In this document: positions 45,465-57,467 of the stretch, one piece after another
Position numbering within the stretch: the first letter of the stretch is position 1
How the letters are laid out: the number at the start of each line of letters is the position of its first letter
NCBI GenBank assembly: GCA_010405405.1
Contig: MU004230.1
Span: 2,191,744-2,255,743, forward strand
Direction of reading: 5' to 3'
Length of the DNA stretch: 64,000 nucleotides
Source of the DNA: Microthyrium microscopicum
Taxonomy: Eukaryota > Ascomycota > Dothideomycetes > Microthyriales > Microthyriaceae
Program-made: the position numbers and the translations under genes
The notes under the pieces: generated by a model
Database searches by the model: none
What the model was told of the DNA's origin: nothing
Seen by the model: only the letters and a program-made list of their open reading frames with translations

Positions 45465-46493
45465 ATGAACGCCATACGCAAGACTTTAGCGCAGAACGTC
45501 CCCCATGGAAACCTTTTCGCCAAGGAGGGTGAAAAGTTCACGCTGGACATGATACCAGACCTCAGCTCGAAAGTGGCTGTTGTTACTGGCGGATCAGAGG
45601 GCATTGGATATGGCTGTACCCATTCTCTGCTCAGCAAAAACATCTCAAAATTGTTTATTTTGACCCCAAGCCAAGAGGTGGCCGATGGAGCCCAGGACGC
45701 CATTCGCGAGGAAATGGGAGGCGACGTTGCGGAGAAAGTTCAATGGATGAGATGTGACTTGTCGGACTGGAAACAGACTGGGCAGGTTGCCTTCGACATT
45801 AGGAAGAAGGTTGATCGACTGGACATTCTCATCAACTGCGCTGCTCGAGGCATAATGACCCAACAGCTCACACCTCAGGGAGTAGACCTCCACATGTCGC
45901 TGAACCATATTGGACATGTTGTTTTGACATCGCATCTGCTTCCTTTGATGAAAAAGACAGCAGAATCTGGCAACAAAGTCCGCATCGTCAATCTTGGTTC
46001 GAACATCCATGAGCAAGTGCCTGAGGATTTCAAATTCGGAAGCATAGAGGAAATCAACAAAGACTACGGTCCAATGAAGCAGTATGGCATTTCAAAGCTA
46101 GCGGCAATTCTCTACGCGAAATATCTCAGCAGACATCTGACGTCGAAGTATCCAAACATTCTGGCGAACGCCTCTCATCCTGGAATCGTGGAGACTCGAC
46201 AATCCTCTGAACACATCTTTGAGCCATACCCACTGGGCGGATACGCCATGAAATATGGAATGGCCCCTTTCAAGAAAGATCAATTTGAAGGTGCTCTCTC
46301 CACGTTGTATCTCGCAACTGTCACAGAGAACTCGGGAGAGTATGTCTGTCCACCAGCAATTGTTGAAGAGGGCAGTAAATTGGCAAACAATGAGCAGTTG
46401 GGAGAACAACTGATGACTCTCACGAAGTTGATTGTGCGGGAAAAGGCAAAGGCAGAGAGTGTAGACAAAGGTTGTCCTCTAGAAGCTTTTTAG
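45465..46493 (+). CDS. Short-chain dehydrogenase/reductase
   Basis: A single exon of 342 residues from ATG 45465 (MNAIRKTLAQNVPHGNLF). The open frame extends further upstream, but that part is not family-like. The NAD(P)-binding glycine motif TGGSEGIG is at about residues 41-48, the NCAARG motif (the NNAG equivalent) near residue 125, and the catalytic YGISK (YxxxK) near residue 205, with the catalytic Ser position apparently in LGSNI. The sequence resembles the retinol-dehydrogenase/WWOX-like fungal SDRs of about 320-340 residues. These reduce or oxidise small alcohols and ketones and act in the cytosol or on membranes. No clear N-terminal anchor is present. The substrate cannot be inferred. 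It is next to the hydrolase pseudogene, but I see no evidence of a pathway. Confidence 0.87.
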   Translation: MNAIRKTLAQNVPHGNLFAKEGEKFTLDMIPDLSSKVAVVTGGSEGIGYGCTHSLLSKNISKLFILTPSQEVADGAQDAIREEMGGDVAEKVQWMRCDLSDWKQTGQVAFDIRKKVDRLDILINCAARGIMTQQLTPQGVDLHMSLNHIGHVVLTSHLLPLMKKTAESGNKVRIVNLGSNIHEQVPEDFKFGSIEEINKDYGPMKQYGISKLAAILYAKYLSRHLTSKYPNILANASHPGIVETRQSSEHIFEPYPLGGYAMKYGMAPFKKDQFEGALSTLYLATVTENSGEYVCPPAIVEEGSKLANNEQLGEQLMTLTKLIVREKAKAESVDKGCPLEAF

Positions 46494-47091
46494 CGTTTTG
46501 AATTCTGTTGTTTTCTGGCAGGCCAATTTGTGCCGAGCTGGCTGTTGATGTATTATTAGCAGCACTTCAAATCTCACATCACTCAATTATACGATACAGA
46601 CTAATCGCTCTTCTATTAACCTTTGACCTTAGTATGTTTGTTGTTTAGCACCAAATACAATATCTCCAGGTTGAGATGTTGTTGCTGTATACAAATCGCG
46701 CCCAATTTTGAGCCGATACGCGCTTAAGCCTTCGATTCACATGATGCCATGGATTAGAATTTGGGGTTAATTTTGTAGCTGTGGTGCCAAAACTGGGACG
46801 CCATACATGCAAGATTATGAAATAGCGAAGAATGACATCTGGATCTCGGCATCATCGATCGGAATCTCAATTCCCCATATTTCCCCCCCCTTGCCCCGCT
46901 GGCAAGCCCTGCAGGTACCAACAGTGCATGACGTTGATATGTGATCATTGGCGAGTGAATATCACTCGAATACAATGATCGTAAATCCTCCTTGCTATTT
47001 CTGAATCACAACAACATTCTGTACTTGCTACCATCGTCTCAATAATTGGTTTTGTGTTACGCTGACATCAAACCCTCATCCATCCACAATA
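46494..47091. other. Spacer between SDR and small mitochondrial-like gene
   Basis: About 600 bp without a gene. A short run of nine C residues lies at about 46884. It should contain the promoter of the next gene. Confidence 0.45.
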
Positions 47092-47501
47092 ATGGCCTCA
47101 ACTTCTCGCTCACTCGCACGCAAGCTTGCAACCATCAAGCCGTCGTCAATGCCGAAAACTTTGTCTGCACACTCTCGATCATTCAATGCTTCTGCAGCAA
47201 GCTACAAAAAGGCAGAGACATCTTCTGGTGGCGACATTTCACAGGACAAGCACATGATGGAGAAGGATCATTCAAAGGATCCACAAACATTGGGAAAAAA
47301 CAGGGCAAAATCGTGAGCTTTTGGACAGTATCATTGTATAATCTGCATAGCTAAAGACCGTTTAGTCAACAACAGGCAGGTGAAGGTGGCAATGCAGTGC
47401 AAGGAGATAGTCAGGGTGCGACTGCGAAAGCAAAACGCGAACATCCAGAGGCACCACAAGTTATTGGAATGCAAGATGAGAGAGGAGGAAAAGGCGCTTG
47501 A
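47092..47501 (+). CDS. Small protein with mitochondrial-type N terminus, unknown
   Basis: Two exons (47092-47312, 47366-47501) give 118 residues. The intron GTGAGC..TTTAG joins KNRAKS to QQQAGEGG. The first 35 residues (MASTSRSLARKLATIKPSS onward) are rich in Arg, Lys, Ser and Ala with no acidic residue, as in a mitochondrial presequence. The mature part is hydrophilic (DKHMMEKDHSKDPQTL, REHPEAPQVIGMQDERGGK) and has no cysteine or membrane span. I recognise the type as a small conserved fungal protein but know no function. Location in mitochondria is an inference from composition. Confidence 0.7.
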
Positions 47502-47630
47502 TAATGTTGGAAGTTTGTACGAAATAGCAATAACAAGAACATGAGCAATTCGAGACAATTGATTTTTTTACATTATATGTTCATTGTCTATTGAAAATAG
47601 CTACGTGCCCAACATGAATGAACCTTTCGT

Positions 47631-48029
47631 CTAGGAAGTTTGACCACCCTTCTTTCCCGCCTCAACAGGGTCGACTTTGCCGTGGGCAAATTCTGATGAA
47701 GTTAGTTTTGTGTGGGATGAATTACACGTGCAACTTACGACCAGCTCCGCTTCCTTGGTTGGACTTTGATCCGGAGTTTCCAGAACCATCTGAAGTCTTT
47801 CCTCCTTGAGCTCCAGCATCAACAGGATCGACCTTGCCGTGCGCGAATTCTGAGATGGTTAGATATGAAAAAAGAAGAGAGGGATGTTGACTAACCACCA
47901 GTGCCGACACGCTTGTCCTCGGTTCCGTCTTGCTTCAATCCACCGTGCTCTGCTGTTGTTAGCACCATGCTTGTGAATCAAACGCATGAGCATGTTGTGC
48001 TTACCAGTTGGCTTGTATGTGTCAGACAT
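47631..48029 (-). CDS. Small hydrophilic protein with duplicated FAHGKVDP module
   Basis: Four exons (48029-48005, 47949-47896, 47849-47739, 47692-47631) give 83 residues, MSDTYKPTEHGGLKQDGTEDKRVGTG and on. The third and fourth exons each open with the same module, EFAHGKVDPVDAGAQGGKT and QFAHGKVDPVEAGKKGGQT. Both are entered in the same phase and each is preceded by a 46-nt intron. The first acceptor is CAGCAG, so a one-codon longer form (an extra Ala before Glu) is possible. The composition (Gly, Lys, Asp; no Cys or Trp) is that of stress- or conidiation-associated hydrophilic proteins with KGG-like motifs. The link to such families is by resemblance only. Confidence 0.75.
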
Positions 48030-49684
48030 GATGAGGAGTTGGAAGTTGTTGATTGGTTTTGATGATTGGATTGTATGATTGAAGGTTTGTGAAGATTGGA
48101 GTTGTTGAGAAAGTAGTGTTCAATCCACGGAAATTGACATTACTTATACACTTTCCCGACCACCCAGAAGTCTGCTTGTAGACTTCGCAATTGCGGTCGG
48201 TCTTGACAACATCATTGTAGCAAATGACTGTGGATGACGCCGTGGCTGGGATCGCTCTTGAAGGCATTTGGTATTTGGGCCAATTAAGCACTATTCAAGG
48301 ACGAAATTGTTTCAGTATATGCTAGCAGCCGTGAGAAAAGTGGCACAAGACAGTCATTACTGCCTGATGTAGGGGGAATAATAGCCCTCAACGACATCAT
48401 GATCGGAAAGTGACTTCGACTGATCATATTGTGCATTGATTTTTGCACGAGATCGCGAGATCGTGATGTCATGAACCAGCTACTCTTTCCTTGAGGCTTA
48501 TGGTCATCCATTTAGACATCGATTTCTGAGCAAGGAATCGAGCCAAGGTGATACAAACGTATAATTCCAGATGTTTCCTTTTGGAACGATTTGCCATTTT
48601 GAATGCTCAGAACAAATAACAGTTGAAAGAAAGCTGTAAAACTTCGATTTGCCAATGCAGGATTGCGCGTCTGCACTTTGGGTGTTACCACGCAAGAGAA
48701 ATGATGAAATATTCTTCAGGCTCGCTCAAAGTACAGTTTCCTCTTGAAGCGGCGGCAAGTACATGTAGAAAAATTCGACGAGATGGATGAAGGAATGAGC
48801 AAGGAAATCATGAGGTGTATTCTGTTCGGCGTGCGCTATGGTCAATGCTTCCAATCAACTGTCCAGTGCCGATCACCAACACGTCGAAAGTTTTTCAAGA
48901 TGCATAACTTCGAGATTTCGGTAAGTGGTAGAGCAGTATTTAGATATATGCTGGTAGTAAGATCTCACAATCTGGTGCCTTGACTCGTTGAGATTATGTT
49001 GATCTTGATTCGATTAGAGCTAGTCGGCTCAAATTTCAGCCTTGGCCTCTCAGCCTTATACAGGGAGATTTATCACTAGCGTCGCACTAAGCCCGATCTG
49101 GCCGATGTTGGCTATTTATGCTACCCAAATCATCACCGCATATTGTTGTCATGAATTGAGCTATGGACGAGTATGCAATTTGATGTCAGCTTATGCCGAA
49201 ACCGCATCACTGGCATTTATTTTAAGAGTATTGATCAGTAATATCCAGTATTGACAACCGTATAGCCTCGCACTAACTTCTCATTGGGTGAGGCATTAGG
49301 CTGCGAAAAACTAGCGGCCAATAACAACTCAGCGTTTTCCAACTCCAGAGTAATCTTCCTATCCTTTGCGGCTGTGCACCTTTGCCGCCTAATGTATAGC
49401 AAATCAGACACTCTTTTTTGATGGAATTTCCTAGAAAGCGGCTGATGTTGCCTTATCTTCCTTGTGCCATGAAGGCAGAAAGGACGCGAGATCAGCAGAC
49501 TTCGTGTTGGGATGTCAAGATGCTTAATTCCAACACGCGTATAAACGAGGAGCCTTTTCGCGTCCATTGCAGCATCAGCTCCATCTCATTCTGTCTGGTC
49601 TTCGAATTCTGAAACCAGACATATCAAGTCCTTCCCTGTTCGCACACTGTACTTATACTACTACTTTGAAAGCCCCCTGACAGC
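48030..49684. other. Intergenic, no gene recognised
   Basis: About 1.65 kb between divergent starts of the small hydrophilic gene (minus) and the ankyrin giant (plus). Frames up to 110 codons occur with no domain. The part just before 49685 includes a pyrimidine-rich leader. Confidence 0.45.
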
Positions 49685-52600
49685 ATGGCATCCCAGGTCC
49701 TACCCACGTTACCCAGCAAGATGGGAGGGTTTGTCTCGTACTTGGCTAAGAACCCAACTCGCCCCATGGTCCAGCTACTTGAGCCATACAAAGCATTTGA
49801 AGGCAAGCTCAGGGAGGTGTATGCTCAAGAGCCAGATAACCCACTTCTCAATGACCCACATATCAACACAGTGCCTCTTTTCGATGGCCAAGAGAACGAG
49901 CTCAAAATTAGAGCTCGTGACATCGCCGAAGGAAATGAAATTGAGAAGAACAAGTACATCATGGCCCTTCCAGACAAAAAAAGAAAAGCCAACGGGTCCC
50001 CAGCCATTGTATCATCCCTACAGGAGTTTCAACAACACTTCAACATCTTTTCCGAGTCTTCTCTTTCTGATATGGACTGGAGCAATGTGGTTGCTGCTGG
50101 AAGTTCAGTTTTGACTTCTTTGATCCCTGTGCCTGAGGAACATTCAGGATCCAAGCGAGCACTTCGAAACTACTATCACGAAATTGTGGCTCCAGCATCC
50201 GATGTTGATCTTTTCTTGTACGGACTCACGGAGGACGAAGCCAAGGAGAAAATCAAGAAGATCGAGCAGACGATCAAAGATTCTATCTTAGCGGAGACAA
50301 CAACTGTTCGCACCAAGAATGCCATTACGATTGCTAGCCAGCATCCTGTTCGCCACGTTCAAATTGTTCTTCGAATTTACAAATCTGTTTCTGAAATTCT
50401 TACTGGATTTGACGTCGATTGCAGCGGAATTGCTTATGACGGGAAGCAAGTTTACGCTACTCCTCGAGCTATTTCTGCTTTGATCACCCAAGTCAATCAT
50501 GTGGATTTGTCACGCCGTTCCCCATCATACGAGAATCGCCTGTCCAAATACTCACATCGTGGTTTCGAAGCTTACTGGTCCGAACTTGACCGCACAAAGA
50601 TCGACCCAACCATTTTTGAGCGATCATTTCCACGAACGTTTGGCTTGGCTCGTCTATTAGTTCTTGAAATGCTTCCCAAGGATAGTGATCGTGTCAGCTA
50701 CGAAGCCAAAAGACGAGCTGAACGAGGAAGACCCGCAAAGAATACTTGGACTGTTCGCGGAAAAGGTGGCAACTACAAAGATGATCATGAGGACGAAGTT
50801 GCAGATTGGGCCGACGAAGACGACATCTCAAACTATCATAGCTTTACGATACCGTATGGTCCAAAGTTCCACGCTCGTAAAATCGAGAAGCTATTCTACA
50901 CCAAAGATCTTTTGTTGAATGCAGAGTGGAACACCAAAGAGCGCGAGTCCAAACTTCATCGCCATCCTGCATTTGTTGGAGACGCTGAGTTCGTTTTTGG
51001 CGACTGTTGCGGCTTCTGTCCTGCCCCTGAGACGAAACAGGATAAATTGCTAGCTGAAGAAGAAGCTGGCATCTACATTTCTGGAGAAATGAAGTTCATC
51101 ACCGACAATCCTGGTCGTCAAGCTATCGGGTCCTTCAATCCACTAACGAGCGACGATTGGACGGATATGGCCTACGTATCTGCAAATGGTCGAATGTGCC
51201 GAGCCGTCGTGGACCATGATTTGACAGAAGTTGAAAAATGCTTGCTTGAAGGAATCGATCCAAATCGCCGCGACTATACAGGTCGTACTTTGCTTCACCT
51301 CGCAGTGATGACTTCAACCGTCGACATCGTCAAATGCCTTCTCAAGCACGGAGCATATATCGTGCCACGCGTCTCGGATGGCCGTACAGCTTTGCATATG
51401 GCTGCCATCAGAGGTGATGCAGACATCATACATGCTCTTCACGAAAAGAACGAGGAAAACAAAAATGCTAGAGAATCCGCCAAAGCTGCAGAAGATGCAA
51501 AGGCTGAAAGCACTGAGCCAAAGAAAGAGACGGCCAAGAAGACATCTGCCGATTCGGAAGACTCTAATATGTCAGATTCCGACGAAGCCGAAATTCTCGA
51601 CCACTCTGACGCAGACTCAGTGGCAGACTCCGAAGCCTCTGCTGGGCTGGACACGAGCACCTTTCTAAAGGTGGAGACTGTTGATCTCAAGAAAGCTAAA
51701 GCAAAGCCCGCGGAAGAGAGCGCTGAGCCTTCCAAAATTGAGCCGAAAGATGATATCCTAGACCCTATTATCCCGGCTTGGGATACAGCATGCACTCCAC
51801 ATCATCTTGCCATCCTTTTTGGAAACTCCGAAGCCCTTGAGAAGCTCGTCAAAGAATTTGGCTCCGATCTCAATGTCCCAATCAAGCTATGGAACTCCTA
51901 CAACAACGAACCAAGTGGGGCAATACTCAGCCTGGTTTTGGCATTGAGCTTACCTCCGGAGCAGGCTGAAGAGATTGTCAAGGTCATGATTAAGCTCGGT
52001 GCCAAATCCTCCCAGGCCAATATGGACGGGTCAACTGCTTTTCAGTATTTCGTAAACCACAGTGTCGAAATGCTGGAGCTTCTGATGAAGTATGACATGA
52101 AGCACGCAAAACCAGCACTTAACTGGATTTCATTCACGGATTCTAATGCCTGGAGTCCAAAGTATAGCACGCCACTCCGTACTGCTATCGAAAACCGAGA
52201 TGGTGAAGCAACTAAACGCCTTCTTGATCTTGGCGCTGACTACGAGGTCAATTTTGAAGAATGGCAGGTAGCAGTGCAACGTCAATTCAAGGACGAGAAT
52301 CTTATGATGGACAAAGACAAGTTCTGTAGTAATACAGAGCAGCCCGTCATGGTTGCGGCGAGTCAAGAATGTCCGGACATTGTACGCCTCCTGATCGAAG
52401 CTGGTGCGGATGTCAACACGTCAAATACTGCGGGTCAGCAAGTCCTGCTCGGGGCCTCAACATACATCAGCGGCAACGCAGAAACACTGCTTGACGTGGT
52501 GCAAAGCAAAATACAACAGCTCCAGAGTGCTCACGAGCTCCGCGATTCGGAACAGCCTGAGCACGCGATGGAGGACTATGACTCTCTGATGAATGAGTTT

Positions 52601-55090
52601 GAGCCTGGGACCTACAAGCATTGGGCTGCGTCTCGATACGTAAAATTGCAGAAGGATACCTGGCAGGCATTTCTGGACAGATACAAACAGCAACAAGAAC
52701 AAAAAACGGGAAATAATGCTCTTCAAAACAAGGTCAAAGCAATCAACGATTTGATCGCACAACTCAAATCTCTGGAAAAGTACATCACAGACAAAGGTGG
52801 AAAGAGCTTTGCAGAGCTTCATCTCGACCTCAAAGATCCCAACGGTGCCTCTGTCAACGCTACCTCTAACTATCAAAAAATGGTTCAAGCCGCACAACGA
52901 AATCATGCGGCTCAGAACCGGCAGAATCAAGCATCTAGAGCTGTGTTCAATTTCCATGCTCCGGACATGACTGATGCTAAACGTGGAGAATACGTCGAAC
53001 TCATGGAAGCAGCTTGGGAAGGAAATTTGTGCAAGGTCAAAGAAATGACGACGATTCCGCGTGGTGAGAAGGGCGATCAACCGCCTTTGACTATCACAGC
53101 GACTGATAATGAGGGTCTTGGTGCATTTCATTATGCATTCCTGCGAAAACACGTTGATGTTGCCTTTGCGATGCTAGACATTGCCCAAGCTCAATATGTC
53201 CCTCGTGACAGCAAGCGATCTTTTGTCATCGCTCCTGAGAATGATGGGGAAGACAGTGAGTGTGACAGCGATGGTTCTGATCAAAGCTCAGATGGCCTTA
53301 ATCTCTACGAGCGTCTGCCTGCATCAATGCGCAATCAGTTCACAATCGAAGACATCACTCAGATATCAACTCTTGTCAAATCAGAAACTTCACCAATAGC
53401 ATTTCTTAGACGACACATTTGGGTCGAAGCTTTCAAGCAAGTCATGGGTATGGAAGACGACAGCCAAAAGTCAGCGATCACCCTGGATGAGTACGCTATA
53501 CTGAAGGACGACATGGATCTTTTCAACAAACTGCGAGAAGTAGAGGCGAAATTCGACAAGATCCAGGCAGAAATGTTACCAGACAAGTCTGCAGACTACA
53601 AGTATCACTTCAGCTCAACTTTGTTCGATTATGCCCTGCGTTTAGGTCGTCTGAGATTTGTGGCCGATTCTATGAAGCGTTTCGGCGCTGGGATCCCATT
53701 GAAGCATCTGATCAAGACTAGCGGCATTGAAGTTCAAGAAAAGCCAAAGTATTACCAAGGACTGTCAATCCGTGGAAAGAAGAACCAGGAATGGGCCAAA
53801 GGATATCGACAGAATTGGATGACAAGCTCTATTGATGAGCGCCCTCCACTCATGAGAGCTTGCCATGATGGAGCACTCGATGCTGTTGAGTGGTTGCTCA
53901 GCGACGCTCCGATGAGAATGTATGAAGAGTTTGCAGCTCAAAATGGGGACGACGAGAGTGTCAAACTGCTGTCACAGGCACCAGGAGGGCTCAGAAAAGC
54001 CGTTCAGGATTGGCTCAACACTAGACGTGAGAATTTGACTCTGACGTTGCTAAGATATTCTTGCTAATCATGATTTATAGGTCAATTGGCCATTCACAGC
54101 GCCATGTTATGTGGAGACGTCGAGAAACGACAGAAGCTAATTTCCTATCTCATCAAGGCCGTTCCAGAGAGTTTGAACGGTAAAAGCAACGATGGCCGTA
54201 CTCCACTCCATCTAGCCTTCGCTCGACGCGATACAGCCACGGCAAACCTTCTGATTGATGCAGGCGCCAGTATTGAGGCCAAGATGGACAATGGAGACAA
54301 CATTCTCCACTCGCTGCTTACCATATTCCGTTCGCCTCAGTCATGGAGTTCTCACCAGGCTCCACTCGATCATGCTAGCATCGATAAGATGCTCGCTCTC
54401 CTTGACCCAGCTCTTGTCAAGAACCTTCTCCTCATGCGCAACACATATCCAGCTGGCGCACGAACACCACTCCAAAAATGGCTCGCTCTTGATCCATACA
54501 CTTCAAAATCCCGATCATCCAAGAAACATTGCTGTGCTTCCGAGACCCTCCGCCTCATCCTCCGCTATTCGGACACAGAAGATCTCGACCTCGTTGATGG
54601 TGCCGGGGATACCATAACCCACAAACTCGTCGCCTCCACGAAGCCACGCCTTCTCAGCATAATCTTCCAAGTTCGACCATCCGTCATCCAGCGAGAAAAC
54701 GCCGTCGGTCGCACGCCCATGGAGGTCGCGCGCGACGCCTGGCTTGCTGAACAAGTACGGGAGCCACCAAAGGTTGGCCTGGGCAAATATCACTGGAATG
54801 TGCGAGCGCGCAATCAGAATGTGTTACAGAAACCGTTGGATTGGTTCAAGCATTCTCGCGAGGAGCCAGATATGAAGACAGTGGTATGGGAGATGTGTCG
54901 CGCGCAGTTCGAGAAGTGGACTGGGAAGAGACGATTGGTGTCGTTGGCAGAGGCGAATGAGGTGGCGAAGAGGCTGACTGGTTCAAAGAGCGATGAGGTT
55001 ATTCTTGCGCGGACTGGCGATAGTGCTTCGGATGAGGTGAATCAGTGGTGGACTGAGCCTGCTCTTGGTGATTGTGATGATAAGGCATAG
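49685..55090 (+). CDS. Ankyrin-repeat giant with nucleotidyltransferase-like motif
   Basis: Two exons (49685-54026, 54081-55090; intron GTGAGA..TATAG with a GCTAATC branch site) give 1783 residues. Residues 130-330 look like a Pol-beta-type nucleotidyltransferase core: VVAAGSSVL (139-141) then SDVDLFLYGL with Asp173 and Asp175, followed by a conserved helix and VRHVQIVLRIY and GFDVDCSG strands. The spacing from Gly-Ser to DxD is longer than usual (about 30 residues). Ankyrin repeats are clear at about 495-590 (DGRTALHMAAIRGDADIIHAL), 700-900, 1380 and 1450-1530 (DGRTPLHLAFARRDTATANLL). A long acidic Lys/Ala-rich linker lies at 595-690 and a helical, Gln-rich stretch near 1000. No membrane span or signal peptide. 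Ankyrins should bind protein partners. Whether the transferase core is active is unknown. Confidence 0.85.
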
Positions 55091-55467
55091 ATATACTGGG
55101 ATCGCTTTAGGATGAGAAGAGTGATTGATGCTTGTTGGATTGACAGGGTAAATTGGTATGATAATAATCATTGGCTGTGCAAAAAGATATCGCACTGGCT
55201 TCAAATGTATTCTTTACTGTTCTGGTTATGAAAGTGTTGCAAGGGGTGTGTTATACCAGGAAGAGAGAGTAAAGAAGAGAATAGAGAAGGAATAACTGTG
55301 AAAAAAATAAGGAAAAGAACAATTTGATAAGCCGACAGTACTTCGTATACCACCAATTGAATCCAAATGGGTATAAAGCTGCCTCCCGCCCAAAACGCCA
55401 GACGCATATCCGTTGCCTATAAAACACCTTGCGTTAAAACAGACCTAAATACCGGGCAAAATAACCT
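55091..55467. other. Convergent 3' spacer
   Basis: 377 bp between the stop codons of the ankyrin gene (plus) and the next gene (minus). A purine-rich GAAGAGAGAG stretch lies around 55260-55320. Nothing else is seen. Confidence 0.5.
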
Positions 55468-56201
55468 TTAGAAACCGTCCTGGGGCGACTGCTTCCTATC
55501 AACAACAGCAAAGACTCTCTCGTCGAGAAGCTGCTCGCCCAGGAAGACGTCCGTATCAACGGCATTGGGATCGACTTCAGCCCAACAAGCCACGAGAGAG
55601 TAACCAAGACTAAGCGTCTCGACCATTCCCATCTCCGCTTGATAACGCGACGGGTAGCGGATGAATTGATAGACTGGATCGCCAGGGACATGAAACCCAA
55701 TCTTGACGTCCTGGAGCATGGCCTTTCTGATAATTACGTGCATCGCATTGTCGGGTAGACCTAGAACTCGACCTGCTAAGGTGGGCCCGCTGTTGACCTG
55801 AGGCCGGATGGGCGGCTGAATCTTGCCACTGCCGACCCCGTTGCCCTCGAGGTCACTCCAGCGCTCGGGCACGCCTCGTTCTCGCAGACGCTTGAAGATT
55901 TGAAGTTGGTTTAGAACGCCATCGTTGGGAAAGAAGGTGTACACGATGTGGGAGGACCCTGCGAACATGACTCGGTGGTTTCCAACAGCATCCCAAATCT
56001 GCCAGTTGGTCAGAGGTGGAATAGGGTCGAGATATGTGTCGATGTACTGGTCGCTAGTGTCCTGTGTTGGGAACAACTCCGGTGGTATTGCCGAGCCTAG
56101 GGAGACTGACTGATGTAAGGCGTTAGTTTAAGCTCTCCTGATTCTCAAAACATACGCACATTTTGAGCATGAGAGCTCGCAAGTGTTGACTGGACTGGCA
56201 T
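55468..56201 (-). CDS. Conserved-looking protein of unknown function
   Basis: Two exons (56201-56156, 56105-55468) give 227 residues. The intron 56106-56155 starts GTATGT and ends at the second of two nearby acceptors (CAGTCAG). The first acceptor would change frame and reach no sensible protein. The sequence (DPIPPLTNWQIWDAVGNHRV, VMFAGSSHIVYTFFPNDG, VIIRKAMLQDVKIGFHVPGD) is coding-like with balanced composition. I recognise no domain, signal peptide or membrane span. The C terminus is mildly acidic. Confidence 0.65.
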
Positions 56202-57467
56202 GGTTGTCTGGTTCTCCTTTGACACACTTGTTAATACAGTGTTGTATGGAGCCATATGTAGTCGGCCCATGCTTGTAATGGAGCTAATCGAACGACACGA
56301 ACTACTCAACGTCGACGGGAGGAAGTGGCTATGAAATAGGCCGAGTTCAAGGCCATGTTGCTAATACTAGAAGTTTAAAACCGTCCCAGCTTCAAGCTAA
56401 GCCTTGTCGGAGAGAACCTTCCGCTCCCGATGCATTGAATCCGCATGAATTTCTAGTCATTAGACCTTGTCTGAGCGAATCAATGTCGTAAAAATCATGG
56501 CAGAACACTGAAGCTAGAGGCGCTAGAAAGCACAATGGCCTTGTTGTCTCACTCAGTCAGTTCATCAGTTGCGGCCGGCGAGATCCGTGCCGTAGAGGTA
56601 AAGTGGGTGGGTTGTCCGACCAATTGCAAGCTCAATGGCTGTTGCACGAAATGCACGATGGCATTACTATCACGATTTTCCAGTTTTGGAGTGTCGCCAA
56701 TGTCACATTCTTCATCCATTAGCAGCGTTCTCTGCGGAGGGTGGCCTCAGCTACGCCAATACAATCTGCAATACAATCTGCAATACAATCTGCAGTTGCC
56801 TCGCCTGGGCCGCAGTGCGAACCTTTTGACGCAGTTGACGCGGGAGAGTTCACTCAGGCGTGGCGGCGTAGTTCATGGCACAAAAGTGGACGTGAGATGC
56901 AGCTTGCTTGTTACGGCTCGCTGAGCGTGGAGACCAAGCCTCGCCAGTAGCAGATTGTCAAGTGCTTGCAAAGAGACACGTCAGGATTGCCTGTAAGAAG
57001 CGATAACTCGATTAATGCGCAGGCCTGCAATTAGATTCGATTTGGCCAATGAACTGTTCGCGCGCGCTTGGGAAGGTTGGGAAGTGAGACATAGAAGTTG
57101 GAACTGGGCCGTTTACGAACGCATTGAAAAAGGTGTTGTTTCTCTTCCTACCAAGCGGCTAGACATCAAGCGGCGAGGAGGATGTTTTCTCACTTGGCTC
57201 CGTATGTGCGAAGGTGGAGAAGCAGTTAGGTTGTTGCCGTCTTTGTCTTCAGATTGGAGGTTGGAAGAATCACGATCTAATCTAATCAATGTAGGATAAA
57301 CTAAGAACAAAATGGGTAAAGCGTAGGACAGACAGAACAAACCATATGACTAAGCGTTGCCAAGGCCACACCACGCTGCAACGAATTCGTTTGACCCTCT
57401 CCAGAGTCCACACCATCTCAACAACTCTGGTCACCACTCCAACAATACCACATATCCCTCCTTCAAA
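56202..57467. other. Divergent promoter region, no gene seen
   Basis: About 1.27 kb between divergent starts of the unknown gene (minus) and eL43 (plus). It holds a 12-bp triple repeat, listed separately. Frames up to 129 codons overlap on the same strand in several phases and are probably chance. The last 110 bases before eL43 are C/A-rich, usual for ribosomal protein leaders. Confidence 0.45.
56758..56793. repeat. 12-bp unit repeated three times
   Basis: Three perfect head-to-tail copies of AATACAATCTGC. Confidence 0.9.

Noticed and set aside
52457-53152. 231-codon open frame antisense to the ankyrin giant
   Set aside because: It is the mirror of a strongly coding exon and has a Cys/Phe-rich, non-protein-like composition. 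No splice or start context supports it.
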